Shown one piece after another: positions 1 to 11,516 of a stretch of 64,000 nucleotides of DNA. Origin of the DNA: Antedon mediterranea (Eukaryota > Echinodermata > Crinoidea > Comatulida > Antedonidae); assembly GCF_964355755.1 (NCBI RefSeq), contig NC_092674.1, positions 19,370,001-19,434,000 on the forward strand. The letters are read 5' to 3'. Position 1 is the stretch's first letter. Every line of letters starts with the position of its first letter. Below the pieces are notes generated by a model that saw nothing but the letters and a program-made list of their open reading frames with translations, was not told the DNA's origin and did not search any database. Made by a program: the position numbers and the translations under genes.

Positions 1-926
1 GGCAAATTCCCATTGAAAAGTTGTGTCGATTTCCTTTTTTCCAATACTTTTTTGTCAACAATTAAACATTCTCATTTAGTTTCGAGAACGAATGGGCCAA
101 CTGCAATAACTATCGAGTGAGCAGTATTCTCAACACCTAATATATTTTCTAAAAACACAAACATGAGAGCCAGCATTGTCTGGCATTATTGCCAACATTC
201 CTGTCTCTCATTCCTAATAATATCCATCACAGTAGTTTGTTTACAGGAAACATTATAAACAGGCAAATTCCCATCTTCACAACCTTGAAACCCACTATCA
301 AGTATAGGTTCTATACTGTGTTTCTGTATTTATTATTTATTTTTTGCACATTTTGGGGCACGCCGCATATGGGGCAGAAGCATGGCAACCCGAAAACTAA
401 AGTAAATTTTGGCGTTTCATACATATAAAACTTGAGCTAAATTTACAGTCTATGAAGAAGCCTACATGATGCGCGTACACTTGACACTATGATGGTGCAT
501 ACGATCTGGTTGAATAGCCACATTGGCTAGTCACCCAAAACCTTTTGATATTCATATTTTTCCAATAGGGTTTTTGAGAGATTAAACTGCTCTGAACATG
601 CGTTCTGTTACGTTAGACGACATGGAAAGACACGTGTACGACTAAATACACTTCAGCTTCGTCTACAACATGTATGTATATAGCAATTTGCCAAATTCAG
701 TCATAGTGTACCGTTTTACCACATGATTGTATAATTCTACTTTATATTTATCTAGTTCCGTTGGTTTATAAATAGTAATTACACCTTTATTATTAAGTTA
801 ATAATCAATGTACAACGATATATATTTTGGCACAATACCAACACATCTTTTTTTAATGCAGGCATATAAAAATATATATTTTAGAAACAATTGAGAAATC
901 GATTCTTAAATGGATGATAAACTTAC
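1..926. other. AT-rich stretch, no gene identified
   Basis: No convincing coding exon, RNA gene or transposon end was found here. The stretch lies 3' of the last recognised exon of LRR gene A (minus strand), so it may be intron or hold further exons that I could not recognise. The longest open frames are short and show no family motif. Confidence 0.5.
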
Positions 927-3900
927 ACAGTACGGAGAAGTGGAAGGTCATTAAAACATGTTGATACTTCTGTCAACATGTTATTCATTGCATATCTAGG
1001 AAATAAAAAAAAATTCAACAAAATGTATGTCCGATTATTTCAAATAAAAAGTAGTGTTATTTCCAATAATAAACAAGCGAAAACAATATTTTCATGACGA
1101 AAGCCCTAATACCGAATACGATACGACAAGGAGATATTTTAGAAATAGTACTTACACTGATAAGATTGTCTTTGGAAATCTTGGTAAACTAGTAAGTAAA
1201 TTATTATTAAGGTTTCTATCAAAAACAAAAACAAAATTAAAAACAAACACAAACTAGCGTATAAATGTTGGTGTAATGATTCACCCTAATAATTTCGTTA
1301 TGGGTTAACTTACACTCAGGTGTGTTCACATTGCATTTCACTTTGGTAAGTTTCGGATGTACACGTTACCAGGAAATTAATAGTTAGAGTTTTATTCTCC
1401 CACTTCCTTGACGGAACACCAGATAGAAAATATAGGCTGTGAGTTGTTATTAGCATTGTTGGCGATAATATTACCTTACTTTTTGTCAAATCTTAAATAA
1501 TGGGTTATTTATATTAAAATATTTTAGTTATCATTACTGCTACTTTATTAGTCATATCTGAAATAATATAAGTTTAAACCTTACATGGATGTAAGTTTAT
1601 GTAAATCTAACAAAGCATCGTCGTCGATTTTCTTCAGGTTGTTATAGCCTATATTGCTGTAAAAAAATTATGTTAAAAACAAACCTCTAGTTTAAATTGA
1701 ATCGGCGGCTAGCCTACTAATTAACCTAGCATCAATCACAATCTATATTGTAATAGCACTAATCCAAAATGTGTTCCTCTATCTCCTCCTAAACCGCAAG
1801 TCGCTTAGTTTACTTTAGGAAGCCTTTATATAGAGTTCTGCGGTGCTGACGACACGACGGTAGCCAACCAAAAAAGGCGTTCAACCTGCCTGAATGACTC
1901 CAAGGTTACCAATTGTTGAAATAGGCTGATTGAAGTAACTTAATAAAAACAAACTAAAATTTCAAAAGATCACTAAATATTTGTTTTTAATAATCTTTTT
2001 ATTGTTCAACTACAGTTTAAGTTTTAAAAAATCAATTTTAAAACGTAATAAAAACAAACTAAAATTTCAAAAGATCACTAAATATTTGTTTTTAATAATC
2101 TTTTTATTGTTCAACTACAGTTTAAGTAAAAAAAATCAATCATAATTTAATTTGATAGAAATACAGATCTATACAGTTTATCAACATAGTAGCGTTGAAC
2201 GATTTTTTTGGTAATTGTATGCAGCGCCATCTATCGTTGTGACGTCAAACCGCAGAAATCTATAATTGCATAGTTTTAGACTATAGATTTATACATTTGT
2301 TTATACTATTATTGTTTACAGATTGCGAACATTCTGATCATTCATAGTGAAATAAAGATATTTGAAAATGTTTAAAATGTGTGAAACGTGTCTTCATTAC
2401 AATACTGGACTTAGATATAGTACCGATAATCGGTTATTTAAAATTCACAATTCCACATATTATTACTCGCATGTTTTTTTTCAAAGGTTGACTTATCTGT
2501 ATTTTACATATTCATAATTCATGGATAACATTTATCACGTAAGGCATGATGAGCTAAAATCAAGAGCAAAATATTTATTTTATGTTGCTCAAGTGATGTG
2601 TGCTTTTTTGACAACTTTTTTTCACAAATCGGTCGCTTTTTTATCGGTGCTTTCAATGAAAAATATATCTTTTTTCTCAAATTTGAAGACTTTTTTGCAA
2701 TACTAATTTTTGGTTTAAGTAAGGAATAAAATAAACCTTTACTACTCTGACTAGTGATCAAAATAATTTAAAAAAAAAGATCATGATTTTAATAAATGTA
2801 CAGTTAGTAGTTGGATGGTATGCTATAGTACTTACAGTGAAGTGATTGTCATTGGAAACTTTGGTAGGCTTGTAAGTGAATTATTAGCAAGGTTTCTGTA
2901 AACATTAAGTAAATTAATTGGTAAATTATTTTATTTTCTTTGAAATAAGCGCATACGTGTTTGTGCAATGTGTGCAATAGTCTATTTTAATGGGAAGTAT
3001 TTCAACATAATGACTATACAGCGTCATGATAATTATGTGAAAAATGTTGCTAACCATCTCTAAAGTCCGGGAACGTAAAATCAGACAAGGTACCATTGTA
3101 TGCGATGACATATTCTTTTCCCATGGATGATGAATGAGTAAGGATGACCAACAAAAACACGGTGTCAATCAGGGAATTTCACTCTTCAATCCAGTTTGTG
3201 AGAGTGTCGTTTTTAGCATTGTTAACAATAATTATGTTCTTTCTTTCTGTAAATTATATCCTGAGTTATGGACACAGATACCAATAATAAAATATGTATC
3301 ATTGATAAATTAGACGTATTCAAAAGGAGCAAAACTAGATAAAATAACTCAAAACAATAACAATTAATTTTGAAACCTTACATTGAAATAAGTTCCTGTA
3401 GCTCTAACAAAGCATTGGTGTCGATTTTCTTCAGGTTGTTATCACTAAAGTAACTATAAACACGTAATTATGTTATTTTATGTTAAAACTACTAGTTTAT
3501 TTAAAATCCGTTATTATTACCAATAATCAACTATAAACTAATGTAAAAGCACCAAACATTAGAGAAATACATGTTGTCGAATGTTTTAACATCGATGTAC
3601 GTACCATCTTTTTTTCCAAAATGTTCTAATAATGAGTTTTTGGTTAGCTAAATATTTATATGCGATTCTCTCAATACGTTTTCAATGTTGGCTTATATTA
3701 AAAAAAAACAATAAATAAAATTGTGTTCTACAAAGTTAAGTTCTTGACGGAAGTATGCGCATGCGCTATATTGTAGATGAAATTAGGACTACTGTATCCG
3801 GGAAATTACCACCTGAATTAAAACCTACCCTAACTACAATATTGCATCTCACATAACATGTACCGTACATAGTTAGGCCAGGGAAAACTTTATTACAAAA

Positions 3901-4265
3901 TTACATATTTAATATATTACAAAGTTTATATTTGTACTAATTTTTAAATATGTTATTGGTGAATAAGCTGAATTACATGGGATTAAGTTTTATTTACTTA
4001 CTTTTTGTTAAATTACGAGATTTATAAAATTCAATATTAATTTAAAAATCTAAACTTACAGCACCAGTGTATTTACAGGAATTCCAACCGGCCATTCATT
4101 GAGTCCACGGTTTGTACAATTCACTCTTCGTGTTCTTTCTGTACATTCACAAACTGCCTTCACATTAGTATCATTACTACATGCAACCTCAACACATTTA
4201 GAAGAATTCACAAACAAACACAACAAGAGCAAAGTCAATAAATCATGAGACATCATCTTCAACAT
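927..4265 (-). CDS. Spliced secreted leucine-rich-repeat protein, gene A (3' end not seen)
   Basis: Six exons can be joined with GT-AG introns, all in phase 2: 4265-4060 (206 nt), 3453-3382 (72), 2895-2836 (60), 1656-1585 (72), 1215-1156 (60) and 995-927 (69). Exon 1 starts at MLKMMSHDLL, a hydrophobic signal peptide, followed by an LRRNT cap with the cysteine pattern C-x4-C...CEC...VNC and a GLNEWPVGIP segment. Each later exon encodes one LRR with the LxxNxL core, for example DNNLKKIDTNALLELQEL. Exons 4 and 5 resemble exons 2 and 3, which suggests an exon-pair duplication. All six joins keep the frame open. No LRRCT, membrane segment or stop was found, so further exons may lie beyond position 1. 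LRR ectodomains of this kind act in adhesion, receptors or innate recognition; the exact role is unknown. The gene is paralogous to the plus-strand gene at 21414-24059. Confidence 0.75.
1941..2140. repeat. Two-copy direct tandem repeat, period 105 bp
   Basis: The block beginning taataaaaac at 1941 recurs almost unchanged at 2046. It lies in the intron between exons 3 and 4 of LRR gene A and is non-coding. The second copy ends in an A-run near 2130. Confidence 0.8.
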
Positions 4266-6764
4266 TTGTGCAGGTAAATGCAAATTTAGACTGCCTCTAC
4301 GGCAGTTATAGATTGTGAGAAACTTACAAAGGACAATGCTGTATTATATGAACCAATAAAATCCAACTATTTAAGGTTTTATTTGTGTTTGTTTATAGAA
4401 AAGTTGTGAAACTATTCATTGTCACCAATACAAACATATTTCCGGGTTCAATGCATGTGTTATGTTTTCTAGAAATATTGGCTGCTCTTTTAATACAAAT
4501 ACCATTAGTACGCAGCCAACAGACATTAAGAAAACATCAGCACAAAGTGCGTAACCTCGTTTTTAGTTCAATCTATTGTTATCTTAACGTTTAACGATCC
4601 TAACCATTGATTGTGCCGTAGTATAATACAATGTAGGACTTGATTAAACTAACAAATAAAAATTATTGGTTGGTTTCAAAATCATGGAATGACTAAATAA
4701 GGAAACATAAACAACAAACGAGAGTGCATGTATTTACGTGATTTCTTTGTTTAGCAGAGATGTTTACATTTTAAATGAATTCTGAATTCTGATGACGATC
4801 TTTTTAGGTCAGTGCTGTCTAAAATAAACAATTAAACAGAATACATAACTTTTTTTAAAAACATGCTAAAAATGTTTCACAGCTTTACCTAAGTATATTG
4901 TTTAAAGCAGTATTGTAACAAACTACCCATAGCACAAGCCATCTAAAGAATAGTTAGCCCAGGCAGAAATAAATGAATTAACATAACGTTAATATATTAG
5001 CCGACTCATTTATAAAAAAATTATGTAGTTCATGAACATTTGAAACATAGCATCATTGACTGTTTTAGATAGATATATAGAAAAAAATTGTCTTCCTTGG
5101 CAAGAATATAAATATAAAAAGATCATTATATAACATATTTAAAATACTTATAAAACAAATTACACAAAAATATTTATAATATACTGCACAGGTATTAATA
5201 GTGAAGGCATCGGAATTAAAAACTTCTCTTAAATCGTGAGTTAAAAATATGAATAGCATTTGGAGCAAAAGATAGCCTAAAACATGACTTATTTGATTAT
5301 TTATTATTAATATTTTATGCATATAAAATTTTAAAAATTCTCTTTCGAAACAGCAGTTTTTCGTACCGAAAGTCTGTTTCTGATATGAGTTAAAGTGGTT
5401 CCATATTATTAACCTATTTTTTTTGGCCAGTTTTACACACCGATCGTTTCTTCGTGATTTCATGTCGCTAAAATCTATCATGATGGTATACTAGAATTGT
5501 AGCAATGTGTTCGAGTATATAAAAATTATTGTCCATGATTAAAACAATGGATACAAATTAGACAAATATTTGTTGCCACTTGCGATAGAAAAGAGTATGG
5601 GTTCGTATCCTAACAAAAAATGTACTATTAAAATATGACGAATGAGGGCGTACTATATTTTATGGAAGGGCATTTTTATTTGGATATTTTTAAACACATA
5701 ATTATCTGTATATTATATATTAGTTTAAATTTCGATTTCTTTTTATGTTATGTATTTTATTATATATTTTATTGCAAACTGAACTTAAATTATGCTATAA
5801 ACAGTTAATTACCATTGGTTTCATAGCTTTTTAATTACATCTAATTTTCTCCTTAAATCCCAGACGACGTTGCACGACGACTTTCCAATATATTCTGAAC
5901 ATGCTGCGTGAATTTCATAGGGAAAGAGCTTAATATGCTACGGTGAAGATGATTTTTACTGTACTAAATAAAATGAATACAAATATTAATTTATTCATAA
6001 AAATAACCAATGAAAATACCATCTTTGTTACAATATTATAGAGAAATGATGAGATGGAATATTAGGCAACATGTTTTTTCTTATCGAATAGGTACTTATC
6101 TACGGTATGTTCTTTTGTTTACATAAAATGTGGTTTTTCTTCTCGGGCTGATTTTCAATATGTTTCTTTTTCGTCAGTAAAGTAGAGCGGAGTAACAAAC
6201 ATTGTAAACATTTGACCTGCAAAGATGGCATGTTTAAAATGAGATCAAAGTGTGATTAAAAGATATATTTCAAAACAAACACACAAAGTTAGTATAATGC
6301 AATTAAATCCTTTATTCTGTGTATAAGGTTAAAGCAGTAATTAAACTAGTATTATTCAAGTAAGTGCTTTTTGTCATTGAAAACATGTGTCTATTACTTT
6401 CTTTATTTCACATTGTTTTATCCATTAAAAATGTGTACGGAATTCATTTAAAAAGGTGCCTGTTTGCGTAATATTCAAAATAATGCCAACATTTTTAAAA
6501 ACAGATAATCTGTTCAATGAAAAGCTTAAAGTGTTATCTTTAAAGACATTTTGCTTCAGATTGAAATCTTCATTCTGTGTAATATATTTTTATAATATTG
6601 TGGAAAGCTCAGTTTACATAGAAGAACACTACACGTGTATATAGAAAAACCAACAAATCAATGCTATTCTTCCAGGGGCATTAGATATCACAAGCAAACT
6701 TATTATAAACGTAACTATGTAATAATATTGGTATTAGCTTTGGCCATCGTGAAGGGATGAGTAA
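2776..6764. repeat. Left arm of large inverted duplication
   Basis: The reverse complement of this segment matches 16682-22860 over long stretches. Shared parts include LRR exons 1 to 3, their introns, the divergent ORF flank and AT-rich sequence down to the block around 6700-6764 (gctttggccatcgtgaaggg). The right arm is longer because it contains insertions, including a 1.5-kb element at 18700-20200 and a LINE tail near 17450-17720. Identity was judged by eye and not computed. Confidence 0.8.
4451..4594 (+). CDS. Small signal-peptide-like ORF divergent from LRR gene A
   Basis: The frame from MHVLCFLEIL encodes a hydrophobic leader ending near LVRSQ and then a basic stretch (TLRKHQHKVRNLV). 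It lies head-to-head with exon 1 of LRR gene A, with about 185 bp between the two start codons. A paralogue with the same frame length and no indels lies at 10290-10150 (minus), and a frame-disrupted one at 21235-21101 (minus). It could be a first exon of a secreted protein, but no downstream exon was found and substitutions between copies often change amino acids. It may therefore be non-coding. Confidence 0.3.
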   Translation: MHVLCFLEILAALLIQIPLVRSQQTLRKHQHKVRNLVFSSIYCYLNV

Positions 6765-6800
6765 GCGTATTTTCAGTTTCTTTATTAAAGATGTATTGTC
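4600..6800. other. AT-rich duplicated flank, no certain gene
   Basis: This stretch belongs to the left duplication arm. An open frame of 138 codons on the minus strand (5481-5065, beginning MIDFSDMKSRRN) has a paralogue on the plus strand near 20411-20550 that shares NHFNSYQ and FGTKNCC but stops early. In both arms this frame is upstream of the LRR gene and on the same strand. The composition is AT-rich and no domain is recognised, so I do not call it a gene. Confidence 0.35.
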
Positions 6801-6809
6801 CTCTAATGT

Positions 6810-7156
6810 CTGAGAAGGATTCTCAGAATATGGTGGCCAGAAAAAATAAGAAATGAGGATCTCAGGGTTAGGACTGGACAAGAGCCAGTGGAAATTAAAA
6901 TTGGCAGAAGAAAATGGAAATGGATTGGTCACACACTAAGGAAACCAAAACACAACATAACTAGGCATACCCTAACATGGAATCTCCAATGAAAACAAAA
7001 AAGAGGACGCCCAAGGAACACATGGAGGAGGGAACAGGATAAGGAGGTGAAGGAAGCTGGCTATAACTGGACAGAGGTGGAAGGAATTGCCCAGAACCGT
7101 GTGAGATGGAGACGTGTAGTTGATGACCTATGCACTAGGTGTAAAAAAGCCTAAGG
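6810..7156 (+). pseudogene. 3' remnant of a LINE (non-LTR retrotransposon) ORF2
   Basis: The frame reads LRRILRIWWPEKIRNEDLR at its start, then RRKWKWIGHTLRK, ITRHTLTWN, RGRPRNTWRR and finally VRWRRVVDDLC before a stop at 7154-7156. This is the conserved C-terminal tail downstream of reverse transcriptase in many invertebrate LINE polyproteins (WIGHxLR...TWNPQGKRxRGRPxxTWRR). An internal TGA at 6990-6992 interrupts the frame. The endonuclease and reverse transcriptase domains are absent, so this is a 5'-truncated dead copy. The exact clade is uncertain. Confidence 0.8.
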
Positions 7157-7743
7157 TTAAAGGTCAATTGTCCTCTAAAACATGAAAAATGAAGATTAAT
7201 TAAATTAGACTTTGAATATTTGTTGTTTTAATAAATAAAGTTAATCCCTTCCGTAAAAAACCCATTGGCTCAGTTGACTGCCAGCCAATTTGACCATTAA
7301 AAAAAAATTTAAATTACAGTTTTTTTAGGTAATACATTTTTTCGATTAAATTTTTGTTCAAAGTGGATAATTATCATGTAACATTAAAATGGCATATTCA
7401 ACAAAAGCAATTTAACATTTTTTTTTTCAGATGACAATACATCTTTAAGCAATCAAGGTCAATTAAAATACTGTACATACATATCAAAATAACACTTAAA
7501 TAGAAAACATTTGCGCAAAGGAACATATCTTGATCACAAGGATAGCCAAGAAAAGTTTCTTATTTCCACTAATAAGGTAAGTATGAAAATGTCGTTTTTT
7601 AAACACGACAATTCCAAACAAATTCTATTGGAACGTCTTGATTAATACTTCTTACTATCATTACTAGGAACATTCATTGCGATGGCGTTACTTTTACTCA
7701 CTACAGACGGTTCACTCATTGCAGTGCCATCCGTGTTGATGTA
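7157..7743. other. Intergenic AT-rich DNA
   Basis: I see no gene, RNA or transposon boundary here beyond short homopolymer runs. Confidence 0.5.
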
Positions 7744-8358
7744 CTAGGCTGCTAAAGTACATGTTATCTGAAACAAAAAAATAAAAGAACCTCTAAACGA
7801 ATCCTAGTTTTATTATTGGAAGTTGTTGGGGTAGTTGTCCTTAGGAAGGAAGTTGTTCCTGATGGAAAGGTTGTTCTGATAAGAAAGTTGCACTAATAGG
7901 GTAAGGGGACGTTTTACTAGTAATAGTTCAGCAAATGTGTCCATGGTTATAATTTTACCGAATTGCTTTGGAAAACCTAAATAAAGTCTCGTTGTGCTCG
8001 GATTTGGGTTGAAAAAACTAAAGAAACATCGAGCAGATCTCTGTTTTAAATTTAATTTGAATATAATAATTGTTAATATTAATCGAAATATTCATTTTGT
8101 ATGTATTTAAGTTATATTTATGATTGATTATTATCTCAATTATGTCTATAAATTTAACATCGTTTTGATAAAAAAAAATGTTATGTTGGTGTTGTTGTTG
8201 TTTTTAATAAGTTTGTTGCTCCTTACCATTGTACTGCCAGAACCAAATACGCTTTTCAGCTGTTGTGTGCCCAATGTTACCGAATTAACATGAACCGCTG
8301 GAAATGCAAAGCTGTGTCTATTATTTCCTTCCGCATACCATTTCACAGTATACGACAT
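7744..8358 (-). CDS. Possible two-exon small protein of 51 residues, unknown
   Basis: An ATG at 8358 opens a 44-codon exon (MSYTVKWYAEGNN... to GSGSTM) that ends exactly at a GTAAGG donor (exon 8358-8227). A phase-0 acceptor (tttcag) at 7770-7768 leads to ITCTLAA and a stop (exon 7767-7744). The first exon has balanced amino acid use, unlike the surrounding AT-rich chance frames. No family is recognised. It may be a fragment of an alternatively spliced or larger gene, or chance. Confidence 0.3.
7800..7925. repeat. Degenerate minisatellite (gaagttgtt-type)
   Basis: Imperfect repeats of ggaagttgtt, ggttgttctg and aagaaagttg lie inside the putative intron at 8226-7768. They have no coding value. 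Confidence 0.5.
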
Positions 8359-8552
8359 GTTACTGTAGTGTTGGACATTGAATCTACAGATAAACTCAGT
8401 GTCACATAAGCTTGTCTGTATAAACTACAATGTTGGCGAAAGTGAGTTTGCAGATTGTCTGAAAAACATGTTATGGTACAATTACATTTAAATGATAGCA
8501 AATGTAATTTTCTTCCCTGCTTCTGAAATTTTCTGTTCTTAAATTGTTTAAA

Positions 8553-9170
8553 AGTTCATTTCAAATTTGGAGAGGGAAATTACCTCTTTTCTTACCACAA
8601 GGTCCTTTTCACTTCATTATGATGATAATAATGCATACTTTATTCAAAACCTCAGCTGGGTAGATCATATTAAAAATGTATCCCTTTCTAAAGCAACGTT
8701 TAATAGTTCATTTCAAATTTGGAGAGGGAAATTACCTCTTTTCTTACCCCAAGGTCCTTTTCACTTCATTATGATGATAATAATGCATATATTATTCAAA
8801 ACCTCAGCCGGGTAGATCATATGAAAAATGTATCCCTTTCTAAAGCAACGTTTAATAGTTCATTTCAAATTTGGAGAGGGAAATTACCTCTTTTCTTACC
8901 ACAAGGTCCTTTTCACTTCATTATGATGATAATAATGCATACATTATTTAAAACCTCAGCTGGGTAGATCATATGAAAATTGTATCCCTTTCTAAAGCAA
9001 CGTTTAATAGTTCATTTCAAATTTGGAGAGGGAAATTACCTCTTTTCTTACCCCAAGGTCCTTTTCACTTCATTATAAAGATAATAATACATACATTAAT
9101 CAAAACCTCAGCTGGGTAGATCATATGAGTATCCCTTTCTAAAGCAACGTTTAATAGTTCATTTGCAAAA
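8553..9170. repeat. 152-bp tandem repeat, about four copies
   Basis: The unit begins ttcatttcaaatttggagag and recurs near 8550, 8702, 8854 and 9005, with a partial fifth copy ending about 9165. Each unit contains a short open frame (MEREITSFLT...), which only reflects the repeat. Copies differ at a few sites, such as ccacaagg versus ccccaagg. Confidence 0.9.
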
Positions 9171-9504
9171 TAAAACATATTATTTATTAACGAGAATACT
9201 TTGTATTTATTTTTGTTCTTGTTTTTATGTAATTAATTGTTAAATTGTTTTTATGGGTGTATATACTTATGCAATTTTTGCATATGCCTGTGAGCAGGGG
9301 CAACTATAAACTCTATATCGTCCTTCGGCCAAATGATTTTTTTTTTTTTTTTGGGTAAATGTACATAATACAATGTTGATGCTTACTGATTTTGGTCGAA
9401 ATAAATGTGGAATTAATTTGATTTATACCAAATAGAGATAAACTAACGCATGCAGTTGGGCGTGTAACCAGTTGATGAATGTTTTCCGTGAGCACAAAGA
9501 ACAT

Positions 9505-10305
9505 CTTATAGCTTGCTCACGGAGGACTACATATCCTGACGTTGCTAATCCTATATAAACACTAAAACCAGAAACACTTCCCATTGCTTTATATTTTACT
9601 GGATGGTCGAAATAATTATTGTTTGAACTCATGAACGAGCGTATCGTCTGTGAAACAGTTGTTTCAACTTATTAACAGGCGAACGGTGCATAAAAAAGCA
9701 ATGATGTTTTGTTTCAAATGTTGATAAATGAGTCGGCTAATATATTAACGTTACATTAATTCATTTATCGCTGCCTGGGCTCTTTAGAGGGTATGTGTTA
9801 TTGGTAGTTTGTTACAATACTACTTTAAATAATATACAGCTGTGAAACATGCTTAGCATGTTTTTAAAATAAGTTATATATGCTTTTTAATTGTTTATTT
9901 TAGACTTAAAAAGATCGTCATCAGATTTCAGAATTCATTCCTTTAAACTGTAAACATCTCTGCTAAACAACCAAATCACGGAACTACATGCACTCGCTGT
10001 TGTTGTGTATGTTTCCTTATGTAATAAATCCAATTGTAACCAACCAATAATTTTGTTTTACTTTCTTTTTATTTGTTTGAATGCATTTAATTTTCTACAA
10101 TCAAGTCCTACATTGTATTATACCATGGCACAGACAATGGTTAAGGTCGTTAAACGTTAAGATAACAACACAAAACAATCACGAGGTTACGCACTTTGTG
10201 TTGACGTTTCCTTAATGTCTTTTGGCTGCGTACTAATGGTATTTGCATTAAAAGAGCAGCAAATATTACTAGAACACATAACCCATGCATTGAACCCGGA
10301 AACTC
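9505..10305. repeat. Third copy of LRR upstream flank (direct relative to right arm)
   Basis: 9609-10305 matches 20545-21250 in the same orientation, and 9509-9600 matches about 18050-18150. The intervening 18150-20540 sequence is absent here. The match ends at cccggaaa, just before the start of the transposon at 10312, so the LRR exons themselves are missing from this copy. Confidence 0.75.
10150..10290 (-). CDS. Small signal-peptide-like ORF, second copy
   Basis: The frame from MHGLCVLVIF has a hydrophobic core, LVRSQ near the putative cleavage site, then KTLRKRQHKVRNLV. It is collinear without indels with 4451-4594. No LRR exon lies opposite it, because this flank copy is cut off by the transposon starting at 10312. 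Coding status is unproven. Confidence 0.3.
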   Translation of the reverse strand: MHGLCVLVIFAALLMQIPLVRSQKTLRKRQHKVRNLVIVLCCYLNV

Positions 10306-10311
10306 AACAAA

Positions 10312-11070
10312 TAGTCCAGTCAATCTATGACAAAAAAGGGCGTAACCCAAAAAAAATTGCAATAGTTTCCAAACCTTTTTTATTTGATTCTATAAGCATC
10401 TGGGAAGATCATTTCCAAAATCTACCAAAATCGGTTCAGTGGAACATACTTTTTAAGGGGTTTTAAGGTCATAGGGGTCAAATTACACATTTTTCTATTT
10501 TGAAAACTACTAGGCGTAGCATGTTAATTTTGGTGTCAAACTATTCAGAAGACCCATATTTATATGTACTCTAATGAAACCTTTTTACCAAAAATTACAG
10601 GAAAGCATGTTTTTGACCTTTGACCTATTTATTGTATATGTTCGTATATTCGTATCTTAGTAACCAGTGGGCGTAGATGAGCGTTATTTGCGTCAAACTA
10701 CTCATAAGGTCAATGTTTATATTAGTTCTAATGGAAAAGATTCGTGTAAAATGACCGAAAGTCATTATTTTGACCTTTGACACATATTCATTATTTTAGA
10801 TTTCTCAGTAACTACATTTTTTATATCTCAGTAACCACTAAGCACAACTTCGTCAATTTTGTGTCAAAAGATTCAGAAGACTATATATATATATTATATT
10901 CACTATAGGCCTAATGAAAAAGTTTTTTTTTTAAATGGATAGAAACTATGTTTTTGACCTTTGACCTATTATACCAGTATATTTGTTTATATTTACTCTA
11001 ATGAAAACAAATGCAAATGTACAATATAACCGAAAATCATTATTTTGACCGTTAACATTTTCTAGTCGTG
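10312..11070. repeat. Left terminal inverted repeat of the nuclease-bearing transposon
   Basis: This arm holds modules such as aattgcaatagtttcc, accgattttggta (complement) and tttgacctttgac, all found inverted at 15625-16621. An open frame at 10215-10466 crosses its boundary and is not a gene. Confidence 0.7.
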
Positions 11071-11511
11071 TCATGAATAAATCTCGGGACTCGAGTATAA
11101 CATTTTAAATTTGACCAAATAATAAGTGCGGCGATCTGACAGACGTTGGGCTGGAATATCAACTGATCTTGCCATAGAACAGTGTCTTATGCGTAGCATA
11201 AAAACAAGAGGAGGTCTAACAAGAGGGCGAGGATTAACAGAAATTCAACGACTTGTCTGGGTCCTTTCAACTCCAGTCTGCGCCAAGATCAATCATTTAA
11301 TGCAAGAGTTCACTAACGTGTTGTATACTACCAGTGAACAACATAAAGAAACAACATATGCCAGAAAGATGAAGGACCTCAGTGATGTACAAGACATATC
11401 AAGGTATCTGACACAGCGAAATCCATTCAATACAGACAGTACAAAATCACTGACAAACATTGCAACTGGAGTGACGGCACATATCAATGTAGACTGTGAC
11501 AATGCCAAGCA

Positions 11512-11516
11512 TGTAG
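11512..11516. repeat. Target-site duplication TGTAG, left
   Basis: It is identical to 13886-13890 and directly flanks the nested element. One copy belongs to the reading frame of the interrupted nuclease gene. Confidence 0.7.

Noticed and set aside
5065-5481. 138-codon minus-strand frame as a gene
   Set aside because: It is rich in Phe, Ile, Tyr and Asn as expected of AT-rich DNA, has no domain, and its paralogue near 20411 is truncated.
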